DNA of 39,529 nt from Sulfurimonas sp. (GTDB taxonomy: Bacteria > Campylobacterota > Campylobacteria > Campylobacterales > Sulfurimonadaceae). Made by a program: the position numbers and the translations under genes. The notes under the pieces are model-generated. The model was given only the letters and a program-made list of their open reading frames with translations, did not search any database and was not told the DNA's origin. This document shows positions 1 through 6,777 of this stretch, in pieces (positions within the stretch are counted from its first letter, which is position 1; each line of letters starts with the position of its first letter). The DNA is taken from assembly GCF_018698455.1 (NCBI RefSeq), contig NZ_JABIOQ010000049.1, positions 1 to 39,529 on the forward strand. The letters are read 5' to 3'.

Positions 1-311
1 ATAAACATAATTTGTTAAAATTAAGTCTTCTTACTTGCTTAGTTTTCAATGATCTCAAACTCTCGAACTCTCTGTCTTTCGACTAAGTGTCTCTGTTTGT
101 GGATGGGAATTATAGGGGGTTGTAGCTTAATGTTCGCTTAGGCTTTAAGGAAGATTGAAAAGTTATTTAGCGGTGTTTCTTTTATTATAAGTAAGTCTTA
201 TTTAATAAACCCCTTAATCACTTTGTTGCTATACATTTACTCTTTAAATTATATAATTATGAATACTATTTATCTTACTCTATACATGTAAGATAACTAT
301 AAAGGAATGAA
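1..311. other. Gene-free leader at the left edge
   Basis: No convincing coding frame, tRNA or mobile element is visible on either strand. Bases 1-180 are less AT-rich than the rest and contain several short CT-rich stretches, which could be the flank of a gene or stable RNA lying outside the window, but nothing proves that. A weak stem (ATAAG/CTTAT, 187-201) sits in the middle. The last 60 bases hold the promoter and ribosome-binding site of the next gene. Confidence 0.5.
252..257 (+). promoter_or_regulatory. TATAAT -10 element for the Bax inhibitor-1 family gene
   Basis: A perfect TATAAT lies 54 bases before the ATG at 312, in an AT-rich stretch without a clear -35 box, as is usual for the main sigma factor in Campylobacterota. 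An AAAGGA ribosome-binding site follows at 301-306. Confidence 0.5.
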
Positions 312-1010
312 ATGGGACTATATGATCGTGATTATGCAAGAGGTAACTCTTATGCTAATGAAACACAGAGCCGTGATGATTCACAGATAATATCTTTTGT
401 AAAAGAGACTTATAAGCTTTTTGCAGCTTCAATGATGGCTGGTGCAGTTGGTGCATATGTTGGTGTTCCTATGGCTGGGACTATCGCTGCTAACTTTTTT
501 CCACTATTTATACTAGAGATTGGTCTTCTGATTGGTCTTCATTTTGTTAAACATAGAGCAGGTATAAATTTACTTGTAATGTTTTCATTTGTTTTCATGA
601 CAGGTCTTATGTTAGCACCCTTACTTTCACGTACACTTGGTATGAGTGGTGGTGGAGCTATAATAGGGAATGCTTTTGCTATGACTTCTGTTGTGTTTGG
701 TGCTATGAGTTTTTATGCGATTAAAACAACAAAAGACTTTACAGGATACGGTAAACCTTTAATGATTGCTCTTTTTGTGATTATTGGGTTTTCTGTAATT
801 AACATTTTCCTTGCTAATCCAATGATTCATGTGATTATATCTGGAGCAGTTGTTATACTTTTTAGTATTTTAGTTGTCTACGATACGCAAAACATTATGA
901 GAGGTGCTTATGAAACTCCTATTGATGGTGCAATTGCACTTTATTTAGACTTTTTAAATATCTTCACAGCACTATTACAACTCTTTGGTATCTTCGGTAA
1001 CGATGACTAA
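312..1010 (+). CDS. Bax inhibitor-1 / YccA family membrane protein
   Basis: A 232-residue integral membrane protein of the BI-1/YccA/YbhL (TMBIM) family. After a hydrophilic N-terminus of about 40 residues there are roughly seven hydrophobic segments, and the C-terminus ends in the family hallmark (LYLDFLNIFTALLQLFG), with conserved acidic residues thought in this family to line a proton- or calcium-sensitive pore. Bacterial members have been linked to quality control by FtsH and to ion leak; the role here is not known. The start at 312 has a good AAAGGA five bases upstream. The gene stands alone, with its own promoter and a hairpin after the stop, and is convergent with the methyltransferase gene. 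Confidence 0.9.
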   Translation: MGLYDRDYARGNSYANETQSRDDSQIISFVKETYKLFAASMMAGAVGAYVGVPMAGTIAANFFPLFILEIGLLIGLHFVKHRAGINLLVMFSFVFMTGLMLAPLLSRTLGMSGGGAIIGNAFAMTSVVFGAMSFYAIKTTKDFTGYGKPLMIALFVIIGFSVINIFLANPMIHVIISGAVVILFSILVVYDTQNIMRGAYETPIDGAIALYLDFLNIFTALLQLFGIFGNDD

Positions 1011-1017
1011 CTTTCTC

Positions 1018-1039
1018 TCACCCGAATAATATCGGGTGA
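1018..1039. terminator. Hairpin between convergent genes
   Basis: A perfect 8-bp stem, TCACCCGA/TCGGGTGA, with a six-base loop lies seven bases after the stop of the upstream gene and just before the 3' end of the convergent methyltransferase gene. Neither side has a clear T-run, so it is a weak or factor-assisted bidirectional terminator at best. Confidence 0.5.
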
Positions 1040-1045
1040 TGAAAC

Positions 1046-1729
1046 TTATGAATAGAGAAATACTACTTCAAACTCTAAGTAGTTAATAGGGTATTCTCTC
1101 ATAAGCTGCTTCATCTCTTTGATACTAAGCAAATTTCTTGAACCACTAACTCCACTATGTTTTATATATCTAAACATTTCTCTTACACTTGTAAACTCTA
1201 GTTTGTATGTCATAACTTCAAAATTTACATCAAAATACTTCTTTTGCAGTTCATCTATTTCTTCTTTACTTTTAAGCAGTGATTCTATAGAAGCTGTTTT
1301 GTTCAATGTTTTAAATGTTGAAGATGTAAAGATTGCTAATGATATGGGAGCATTCAGAGCTTTTATCTCTTTGAATGATTCATCTAGATTCATTGACCAT
1401 TGCAGAGCAGAAGCAGAAAATATATAATCGTACTTGCTTGTTTTGAGCTTTTCAAAAAGAGTAGTATCATTAAAGTCACCATAAATAGACTCTATAGTTA
1501 GGGACTTTGGATGTAGTTCCAACATCGCTGGTGCAAAGTCAACACCTATAAAGTGTGTGTACTTCCAGTTGATACTTTTGCAAATAGCTCCACTACCACA
1601 ACCCAGATCAAGAATATGTTTAGGTTTTGAGTCTACATGAGAAAGAAGCTTATCTGCTACCCTCTTTTGAATATCATTATAACTCTCATACTCAAAGGCA
1701 TGCTTAGAAAACTCTTGGCTTATCTTCAT
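1046..1729 (-). CDS. bioC: BioC-like SAM-dependent methyltransferase
   Basis: A 227-residue class I SAM methyltransferase. Motif I is DLGCGSG at about residues 41-47, and the acidic end of strand 2 is in GVDFAPAML. The N-terminus (FSKHAFEYESYNDIQKRVAD) matches the start of BioC, the malonyl-ACP O-methyltransferase that primes pimeloyl-ACP synthesis for biotin. The C-terminal half, including a SGSRNLLS segment, also fits BioC. The ATG overlaps the znuB stop by four bases, so it is the last gene of the zinc-uptake operon; the functional link is not obvious. It could instead be another small-molecule methyltransferase. I am fairly sure of the fold and moderately sure of the BioC role. Confidence 0.65.
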   Translation of the reverse strand: MKISQEFSKHAFEYESYNDIQKRVADKLLSHVDSKPKHILDLGCGSGAICKSINWKYTHFIGVDFAPAMLELHPKSLTIESIYGDFNDTTLFEKLKTSKYDYIFSASALQWSMNLDESFKEIKALNAPISLAIFTSSTFKTLNKTASIESLLKSKEEIDELQKKYFDVNFEVMTYKLEFTSVREMFRYIKHSGVSGSRNLLSIKEMKQLMREYPINYLEFEVVFLYS

Positions 1730-2523
1730 CTTCTGTTAATAATAAGTGATAGAATAAATATTGAGATAATACTGAGAACTATTGTTGCACCTGAGGGTAT
1801 AGAAAGATAAAAAGAGAGTGTCATTCCAAAAACAACACTAAAAAGGGCAAAGAATAGAGCGAGCAACATAGTGTTTTTAAAACCTACACTATACTGAAGT
1901 GCAGCAACGGTTGGGATAACCATAAGAGCCCCAATAAGTAAACTCCCTACTATACGAATAGAAAGAGCAATTATAATGGCTACTACACTGACAAGTAAGA
2001 AGTTAAGAAACTTTACTTTTATTCCACTCGTTTGTGCGACTTCTTCATCATAAGCTATAAAGTAGAGTTCCTTAGAAAAGAGTAGTAAAAACGATAGAGC
2101 TATACTTCCTATTATAAGTATAGTCATAACATCTTCTTCGCTTACAGAAAGTATAGAACCAAAAAGATAAGAAAAGAGTGAATTATTAAATTCTCCCCCA
2201 AGAGAAACTATAATTACGGCAATTGCTAAAGACCCTGAAAGAATTATAGAAAGAATAGCATCTGAATAAAGTGCGAATGAACTTCTTAAATACTCGATAA
2301 GCCAAGATGATAGTAGTGCTACAAGCACTGCCATCCATAAAGGGTTATAGCCAGCTACAAGACCAACCGCAACACCAACAAGTGCGGAATGAGCTAAGGT
2401 CTCACTCATTAATGAGTAGCGTTTAAGGACAATAAAAGTTCCACTGATAGAAGCGAGTGTGGCTATAAAAAGACCTGCAATAAAAGCTCTTTGCATAAAT
2501 TCATATTCAAATATTTCTAACAT
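1726..2523 (-). CDS. znuB: Zinc ABC transporter permease ZnuB
   Basis: A 265-residue permease of the ABC-3 (ZnuB/MntB/TroC) family with about eight hydrophobic segments. The family stretch near residues 35-60 (RYSLMSETLAHSALVGVAVG) is intact; it contains the coupling-helix region that contacts the ATPase. It forms the inner-membrane channel for zinc handed over by ZnuA. The gene starts with ATG eight bases after the znuC stop and overlaps the methyltransferase start. Manganese transporters share this fold; the His-rich ZnuA and ZnuC partners argue for zinc. Confidence 0.88.
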   Translation of the reverse strand: MLEIFEYEFMQRAFIAGLFIATLASISGTFIVLKRYSLMSETLAHSALVGVAVGLVAGYNPLWMAVLVALLSSWLIEYLRSSFALYSDAILSIILSGSLAIAVIIVSLGGEFNNSLFSYLFGSILSVSEEDVMTILIIGSIALSFLLLFSKELYFIAYDEEVAQTSGIKVKFLNFLLVSVVAIIIALSIRIVGSLLIGALMVIPTVAALQYSVGFKNTMLLALFFALFSVVFGMTLSFYLSIPSGATIVLSIISIFILSLIINRR

Positions 2524-2531
2524 CTATGCTC

Positions 2532-3302
2532 CTAGTGCTCATGTTTATGGTTGTGAATCAGGTGTGCTTCTATTCCATAAAGAGCACTCATATCTTCACA
2601 TGATAGAGCCTCTTTTGGATCGTTACAAATAGTTGCTTTTTGATTTATAGTAAAAAGTCTTCCTATATCATCTGCAATCACACCTATATCATGAGTAATA
2701 AATATAATAGTTATATTGTCTTCTTTGTTGAGCTTTGCTAGAAGTTTATAAAAACGCTGCTGTGAGACTGTGTCAACTCCTGTATTTGGCTCATCAAGAA
2801 TCAAAATTTCTGGAGAAGAAGCAAGTGCTCTTGCGATCATCACACGCTGACGTTGCCCGCCAGAGAGTGTTCCAACCATCTTATACTTTAGGTTTAGTAT
2901 ATCCATCTTTACCATAGCATCATGAACCATCTGCTCATCTTTTTTTGAAAACCTAGAAAAAAGACCGCGTTTGGCAACTCTTCCCATATTTACTATATCT
3001 TCAACTGTAGCTGGAAAGTTTATATCAACCAATGAGGCTCTTTGTGGCACAAAACCTATTTTGTACCATTCTTTAAAGTTTTTAAGTTTCTTTCCAAAAA
3101 GGCGAATATCTCCAGAACTTTGTTTTTCCAAACCTAAAAGTAGACGAATAAGTGTTGTCTTTCCTCCACCGTTTGGTCCAATAATAGCTATATACTCACC
3201 ATGAAAAATCTCTAAAGAAATATTTGAAAGGATATCTGTACCTCTCACACTAAACCTTAAGTTTTTAACATCAAAAATAGGAACTTTAAATTTTACTGAC
3301 AA
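2532..3302 (-). CDS. znuC: Zinc ABC transporter ATP-binding protein ZnuC
   Basis: A 256-residue ABC ATPase that powers zinc import with ZnuA and ZnuB. Visible motifs are Walker A GPNGGGKTT (42-50), Q-loop Q87, signature LSGGQ (146-150), Walker B ILILDEP (about 166-172) and switch His204. The start codon is TTG at 3302, with AAGG upstream inside the end of znuA; the two genes overlap by ten bases, which suggests translational coupling. The C-terminus ends in a short His-rich tail (HNHKHEH), unusual for a nucleotide-binding subunit and possibly a metal-sensing or metal-buffering element. Confidence 0.9.
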   Translation of the reverse strand: MSVKFKVPIFDVKNLRFSVRGTDILSNISLEIFHGEYIAIIGPNGGGKTTLIRLLLGLEKQSSGDIRLFGKKLKNFKEWYKIGFVPQRASLVDINFPATVEDIVNMGRVAKRGLFSRFSKKDEQMVHDAMVKMDILNLKYKMVGTLSGGQRQRVMIARALASSPEILILDEPNTGVDTVSQQRFYKLLAKLNKEDNITIIFITHDIGVIADDIGRLFTINQKATICNDPKEALSCEDMSALYGIEAHLIHNHKHEH

Positions 3303-4240
3303 GAAAGAGCCTTACTAATCTTTTGTAAGTTTTCTTGCATGATTGACTCATAAGAAGCACCAGATAAAAGTTCATCTTTTGTAATATTTCCCAAAGAGTG
3401 AAGCATATCAACACTCACATTTGTATCTTTAGCCATTGAAAGGATGAGTTTATTACTCACAAAATGTTCAAAAAATATGCTTTCTTGTTTATCATTTAGA
3501 ATCTCCTCAAATACTCTCTTAACATCATCAGCAGTTGGTTCATCTTCAGGAGAGAGACCACTCAATGATTCTGTATGAAAGTTGTACTTCTGGGCTAAAT
3601 AGCCAATAGAGTTATGACTTAAAATAATAGTATCGCGTTTACACCCTCGAAGTGCTGTTATATAACTAGCATCTAAATCATCTAACATTTTTATATATTT
3701 ATTTTTTCTATTCTTATAAAGAGTTACATTCTCTGGGAGTAATACAATTAGTTCTTCTGTTATTTTTGTTGCAGCAAGCTTCATATTTTCAAAGTCTAAC
3801 CAGTAGTGTGGATCGATGCCTGTTTTTAAACAATCATGCCCATGTTCTTCATGATCGTGTTCTTCGTGATTATGCTCTTCTTTTGATACATTACGAAGAT
3901 TAACATATTTACTCATGTCAATTGCTCTATTTTTAAAATTAAAACCTTCTATCCAAGGTTCTAAACCAGCTCCACTATAAAGAACAAGAGTACTGTCTTC
4001 TATCTTTGCCATTAATCTTGGTGTTAACTCAAAACTATGTGGATCTACACCAAAAGGGATTATGCTTGTAATTTCAAGAGAATCCCCTCCTATAAATTTT
4101 GTAATATCATAGAGTGAGTAGGTACTAATAGCTATACTTATTTTTTTTGTTTTAGTCTCAACTTCATTAGTAAATACAAATAGTATTAAAGTAACAAAAA
4201 GAAGTGCTAATATGCTGGTAATTATTTTTATATTTTTCAT
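3293..4240 (-). CDS. znuA: Periplasmic zinc-binding protein ZnuA
   Basis: A 315-residue solute-binding protein of the cluster A-I (ZnuA/TroA) family. Residues 5-24 form a signal peptide or membrane anchor without a lipobox Cys. Likely metal ligands are His68 (DPHSF) and His145 (DPHYW), plus the later LSHNS His. Between the first two lies a His/Glu/Asp-rich loop at about 123-135, the classic zinc-chaperoning loop of ZnuA. It delivers zinc to ZnuB. The ATG at 4240 is only seven bases downstream of a TATAAT element and has no ribosome-binding site, so the mRNA may be leaderless. First gene of znuACB-bioC. Confidence 0.92.
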   Translation of the reverse strand: MKNIKIITSILALLFVTLILFVFTNEVETKTKKISIAISTYSLYDITKFIGGDSLEITSIIPFGVDPHSFELTPRLMAKIEDSTLVLYSGAGLEPWIEGFNFKNRAIDMSKYVNLRNVSKEEHNHEEHDHEEHGHDCLKTGIDPHYWLDFENMKLAATKITEELIVLLPENVTLYKNRKNKYIKMLDDLDASYITALRGCKRDTIILSHNSIGYLAQKYNFHTESLSGLSPEDEPTADDVKRVFEEILNDKQESIFFEHFVSNKLILSMAKDTNVSVDMLHSLGNITKDELLSGASYESIMQENLQKISKALSCQ

Positions 4241-4247
4241 TAGTGGA

Positions 4248-4253
4248 ATTATA
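4248..4253 (-). promoter_or_regulatory. znuA -10 element, leaderless geometry
   Basis: TATAAT reads on the minus strand with seven bases between it and the znuA ATG. Transcription would then begin at or next to the initiation codon. A later in-frame start would destroy the signal peptide, so a leaderless transcript is the simplest reading. Confidence 0.5.
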
Positions 4254-4258
4254 CCTCA

Positions 4259-4277
4259 AATAACATAGTTTGTTATT
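4259..4277. promoter_or_regulatory. Inverted repeat between znuA and secG, candidate zinc-responsive operator
   Basis: Perfect arms AATAACA and TGTTATT are separated by five bases. The dyad covers the -35 position of the znuA promoter (ATAACA, 17 bases from its TATAAT) and also the -35 of secG (TTGTTA at 4270-4275, 17 bases from its TATAAT at 4293). A Fur-family repressor such as Zur is the obvious candidate, but the arm order differs from the enterobacterial Zur box, so the regulator is inferred only. Confidence 0.45.
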
Positions 4278-4292
4278 AGTTGTTTTTTTAGA

Positions 4293-4298
4293 TATAAT
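4293..4298 (+). promoter_or_regulatory. secG -10 element
   Basis: TATAAT stands 26 bases before the secG ATG, with TTGTTA as a -35 at an ideal 17-base spacing. An AGGA ribosome-binding site follows at 4315-4318. Confidence 0.6.
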
Positions 4299-4324
4299 TC
4301 GCCACTTTATTTACAGGAATATAT

Positions 4325-4654
4325 ATGACTACAAGTCTTTTACTAATTATCCAAATTGTCTTAGTTATCATCTTAGTTATCGCGGTTTTACTTCAAAAGA
4401 GCTCAAGCATTGGGCTTGGAGCATACAGTGGATCCAACGAATCTGTTTTTGGTGCAAAAGGACCTGCTAGTTTTTTAGCTAAAGCTACTTTTACTATTGG
4501 ATTTTTATTTGTTGTGAACACTATCACTCTTGGGTACATGTACTCACAAGCGGCACAAGCTTCTGTTGTTGATGATTTACTTGAAGAGACAAATATTGTT
4601 GCACCTGTTGCAGCTAAAACGGCTCCATCAGTTCCTAAAGAGGAAACAAAATAA
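4325..4654 (+). CDS. secG: Protein translocase subunit SecG
   Basis: A 109-residue inner-membrane subunit of the SecYEG translocon. It has two transmembrane segments (about residues 4-22 and 50-70) joined by the conserved loop LLQKSSSIGLGAYSGSNESVFG, rich in Gly and Ser, as in SecG proteins. The C-terminal tail beyond residue 75 is Ala/Val/Thr-rich and ends in charged residues. Its TAA overlaps the frr ATG by one base (TAATG), so frr is translationally coupled. First gene of secG-frr-pyrE, a common Campylobacterota arrangement. Confidence 0.92.
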   Translation: MTTSLLLIIQIVLVIILVIAVLLQKSSSIGLGAYSGSNESVFGAKGPASFLAKATFTIGFLFVVNTITLGYMYSQAAQASVVDDLLEETNIVAPVAAKTAPSVPKEETK

Positions 4655-5211
4655 TGATCAATGAAATTACTGATTCTTGTACCCAAAAGATGCAAGCTAG
4701 TATAGAACACATGCACAGAGACTTTAAAACATTAAGAACTGGTAAAGTTCTTATTTCTGTTTTAGACAATGTGAAAATTGATTACTACGGTACACCAACT
4801 CCCCTTGATCAAATCGGTTCAGTAATAGCAACTGATGCAACTACTATAGTTATAAACCCTTGGGAAAAGAACCTTTTATCTGATCTTGAGAGTGCTATTT
4901 TTGCTGCAAATATAGGAGTTAGTCCTAACAGTGATGGCGATGTTATCAAACTATTTTTTCCACCTATGACAGTTGATCAACGTAAAGAATCTGTAAAACA
5001 GATGAAAGGTATGGGTGAAAATGCAAAAGTTTCTATTAGAAATGATAGACGTGATGCAAATGACAAAGTAAAAAAACTTGAAAAAGATAAAGAAATAACT
5101 CAAGACGAGTCTAAATCTGCTCAAGAAATTATTCAAAAAATAACAGATAAGTTCATCACTCAAATAGATGGCATACTTAGAGAAAAAGAATCTGAAATCT
5201 TAAAAGTTTAA
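4654..5211 (+). CDS. frr: Ribosome recycling factor
   Basis: A 185-residue RRF at the normal family length. With EF-G it splits post-termination ribosomes. The three-helix-bundle domain I is seen in the N-terminal helix with the RTGK segment and in the long C-terminal helices (from about RNDRRDANDKVKKLEKD to the end); domain II is the intervening beta part around NVKIDYYGTPTPLDQIG. The gene overlaps secG by one base and is followed by pyrE after twelve bases that include a GAGGAG site. Confidence 0.96.
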   Translation: MINEITDSCTQKMQASIEHMHRDFKTLRTGKVLISVLDNVKIDYYGTPTPLDQIGSVIATDATTIVINPWEKNLLSDLESAIFAANIGVSPNSDGDVIKLFFPPMTVDQRKESVKQMKGMGENAKVSIRNDRRDANDKVKKLEKDKEITQDESKSAQEIIQKITDKFITQIDGILREKESEILKV

Positions 5212-5223
5212 GAAGAGGAGTTA

Positions 5224-5835
5224 ATGATGGATATTAAAAAAATATATATGGATGCCGATGCACTTTTAGAGGGTCATTTCAAACTTAGTAGTGCAAACCA
5301 CTCACAGTTTTACCTTCAATCTGCCAAAGTATTAGAAGACCCTAAAACTGCTAAACTCCTTGCAGAAGCTCTTGCTTCTCAAATCAAAGAAAGTGGCTTA
5401 AAAATAGATACAGTATGTGCCCCTGCACTTGGTGGTCTCATCGCTGGTTTTGCACTTGCAACTGCTCTTGATGTACGTTTTATATTTGCTGAAAGAGTTG
5501 ATGGTGTTATGAATATCCGTCGTGGTTTTGAAGTAAGTAAAGGCGAAAGAGTTTTAATGTGTGAAGACATTATTACAACTGGTGGTTCTGCTATGGAAGC
5601 TGCCGCAGTTGTAAAAGAACTAGGTGGTGAGATAGTTGGAGCAGCAGCTTTAGCAAATCGTGGTTTTTGTAAACGCGAGGGTAGTAATGTTTCTACAAAA
5701 CCAAACTGTAAACTTCCACAAGACATTCCATTTTTTGCTCTTGCTGATTTTACTTTTGAAATGTATGCACCAGATGTATGTCCACTCTGTAAAGATGGAA
5801 GCCAAGCTATAAAGCCCGGTTCTCGCGGGAACTAA
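5224..5835 (+). CDS. pyrE: Orotate phosphoribosyltransferase
   Basis: A 203-residue enzyme that joins orotate to PRPP to give OMP in pyrimidine synthesis. The PRPP-binding loop is [17 protein letters not shown], and the N-terminal [19 protein letters not shown] segment is typical of PyrE. The C-terminus has a Cys pair (CPLC) seen in many Campylobacterota PyrE proteins. Two ATGs, at 5224 and 5227, are possible; GAGGAG at 5215-5220 supports either. Last gene of secG-frr-pyrE, with a CT/GA hairpin after it. Confidence 0.95.
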   Translation: MMDIKKIYMDADALLEGHFKLSSANHSQFYLQSAKVLEDPKTAKLLAEALASQIKESGLKIDTVCAPALGGLIAGFALATALDVRFIFAERVDGVMNIRRGFEVSKGERVLMCEDIITTGGSAMEAAAVVKELGGEIVGAAALANRGFCKREGSNVSTKPNCKLPQDIPFFALADFTFEMYAPDVCPLCKDGSQAIKPGSRGN

Positions 5836-5839
5836 TCCA

Positions 5840-5860
5840 AAGAGAGATTTACTCTCTCTT
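5840..5860. terminator. Hairpin between convergent pyrE and flagellin genes
   Basis: An 8-bp stem AAGAGAGA/TCTCTCTT with a five-base loop lies between the two stop codons. The plus-strand side is followed by CTTATCT, a weak U-rich tail, so it probably serves pyrE and perhaps both genes. Confidence 0.45.
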
Positions 5861-5865
5861 CTTAT

Positions 5866-6696
5866 CTAAGAAAAAAGTCTTGTTATGTTAGCTCCCGAAG
5901 CATTTGCTTGAGCCTGTGCGAATGATCCTACTTGAGACATAATGTTTTGTCTTGAAAAGTTAGCACTCTCAAGTGCAAAATCCACATCTCTTATTTGTGA
6001 TTCAGCAGATGCTACATTTATCTGAGTGACTGAAGTATTTCTAATGTTTGACATAAGTTGGTTTTGAGAAGCCCCAAGCTCTGAACGAATACCACCAATC
6101 CCTTGCATAGCACTATCTATAGAATCAAGTGCTTCCTCACGACCTGCCTGAGTTGTCACATCTATACTTCCAACCAACGAAGCAACCTGTGCATCACCTA
6201 TGTTCATAGTGCTTGTATCACCTGCGGAAGCTCCAGTTTGTGTGACAAAACTACCATCACTAGAGCTTCCTCCTGTTCCATTAAGTAGATTAATCCCGTT
6301 ATAACTTGTCTGCTTCGCGATATCATCAGAAGAGTCTAAAAGTCCATCTATCTCTTTTTGGATTATTGCTCTATTGTCTGCATTCATTGTGCCATTCGAA
6401 GCTTGAAGAGTAAGAACACGAATGCGTTCCATGTTATCACTTATTCCTTGCATCGCACCATCAGCAATTTGAATCATACCAATACTCTCATTTGAATTTT
6501 GGATTGCTTGTCCTAGTCCTGAAACTTGTGCTGAGAGTTGATTAGATATTCCTAAACCTGATGCGTCATAAGAAGCACTTCCAATCTGTGAACCTGAAGA
6601 TAAGCTCTCTAATGTTTTACTAGTAGCATTTGAGTTTAAATTAGAGTGGAGGTTTGCTTGCATAGCCCCTATGTTTGTGTTTAATGAAAAGCTCAT
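5866..6696 (-). CDS. Flagellin, short form
   Basis: A 276-residue flagellin with complete conserved ends: N-terminal D0/D1 (MSFSLNTNIGAMQAN to about residue 140) and C-terminal D1/D0 (about 185 to ARLF-like end ITRLFS). The variable middle is very short and Gly/Ser/Thr-rich, so surface domains D2/D3 are missing. It polymerises into the filament after type III export. Residues 89-99 (MERIRVLTLQA) resemble the motif of enterobacterial flagellins rather than that of Campylobacter FlaA. AAGGAG precedes the ATG. fliW (28745) and fliI (15290), needed for its assembly, lie in the same window. Confidence 0.92.
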   Translation of the reverse strand: MSFSLNTNIGAMQANLHSNLNSNATSKTLESLSSGSQIGSASYDASGLGISNQLSAQVSGLGQAIQNSNESIGMIQIADGAMQGISDNMERIRVLTLQASNGTMNADNRAIIQKEIDGLLDSSDDIAKQTSYNGINLLNGTGGSSSDGSFVTQTGASAGDTSTMNIGDAQVASLVGSIDVTTQAGREEALDSIDSAMQGIGGIRSELGASQNQLMSNIRNTSVTQINVASAESQIRDVDFALESANFSRQNIMSQVGSFAQAQANASGANITRLFS

Positions 6697-6731
6697 GATT
6701 TCTCCTTATATTATAAAAGTTATATACTAAA

Positions 6732-6777
6732 ATTATACTCTTTTTTGATTATATCCCCTAATTTAGCTATATCTTAA
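6732..6777 (-). promoter_or_regulatory. Flagellin promoter region, sigma-70-like with possible sigma-28 element
   Basis: Reading the minus strand, TTAAG (6773-6777), 14 bases, then GGGGATAT (6751-6758) resembles a sigma-28 flagellar promoter and overlaps the end of the antiporter gene. A perfect TATAAT also occurs at 6732-6737. The sequence does not decide which is used. Confidence 0.35.

Noticed and set aside
60-90. CTCGAAC-type sequence as part of a minus-strand tRNA T-arm
   Set aside because: The flanking bases do not pair into a five-base T-stem and no acceptor stem or anticodon arm can be drawn.
4270-4470. Open frame overlapping the secG start in another frame
   Set aside because: It runs through the secG promoter and shadows the real gene; its product looks like frame noise.
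5812-5834. GC-rich dyad at the pyrE stop as a terminator
   Set aside because: It lies within the last codons of pyrE, with no T-run; the CT/GA hairpin just downstream is the better candidate.
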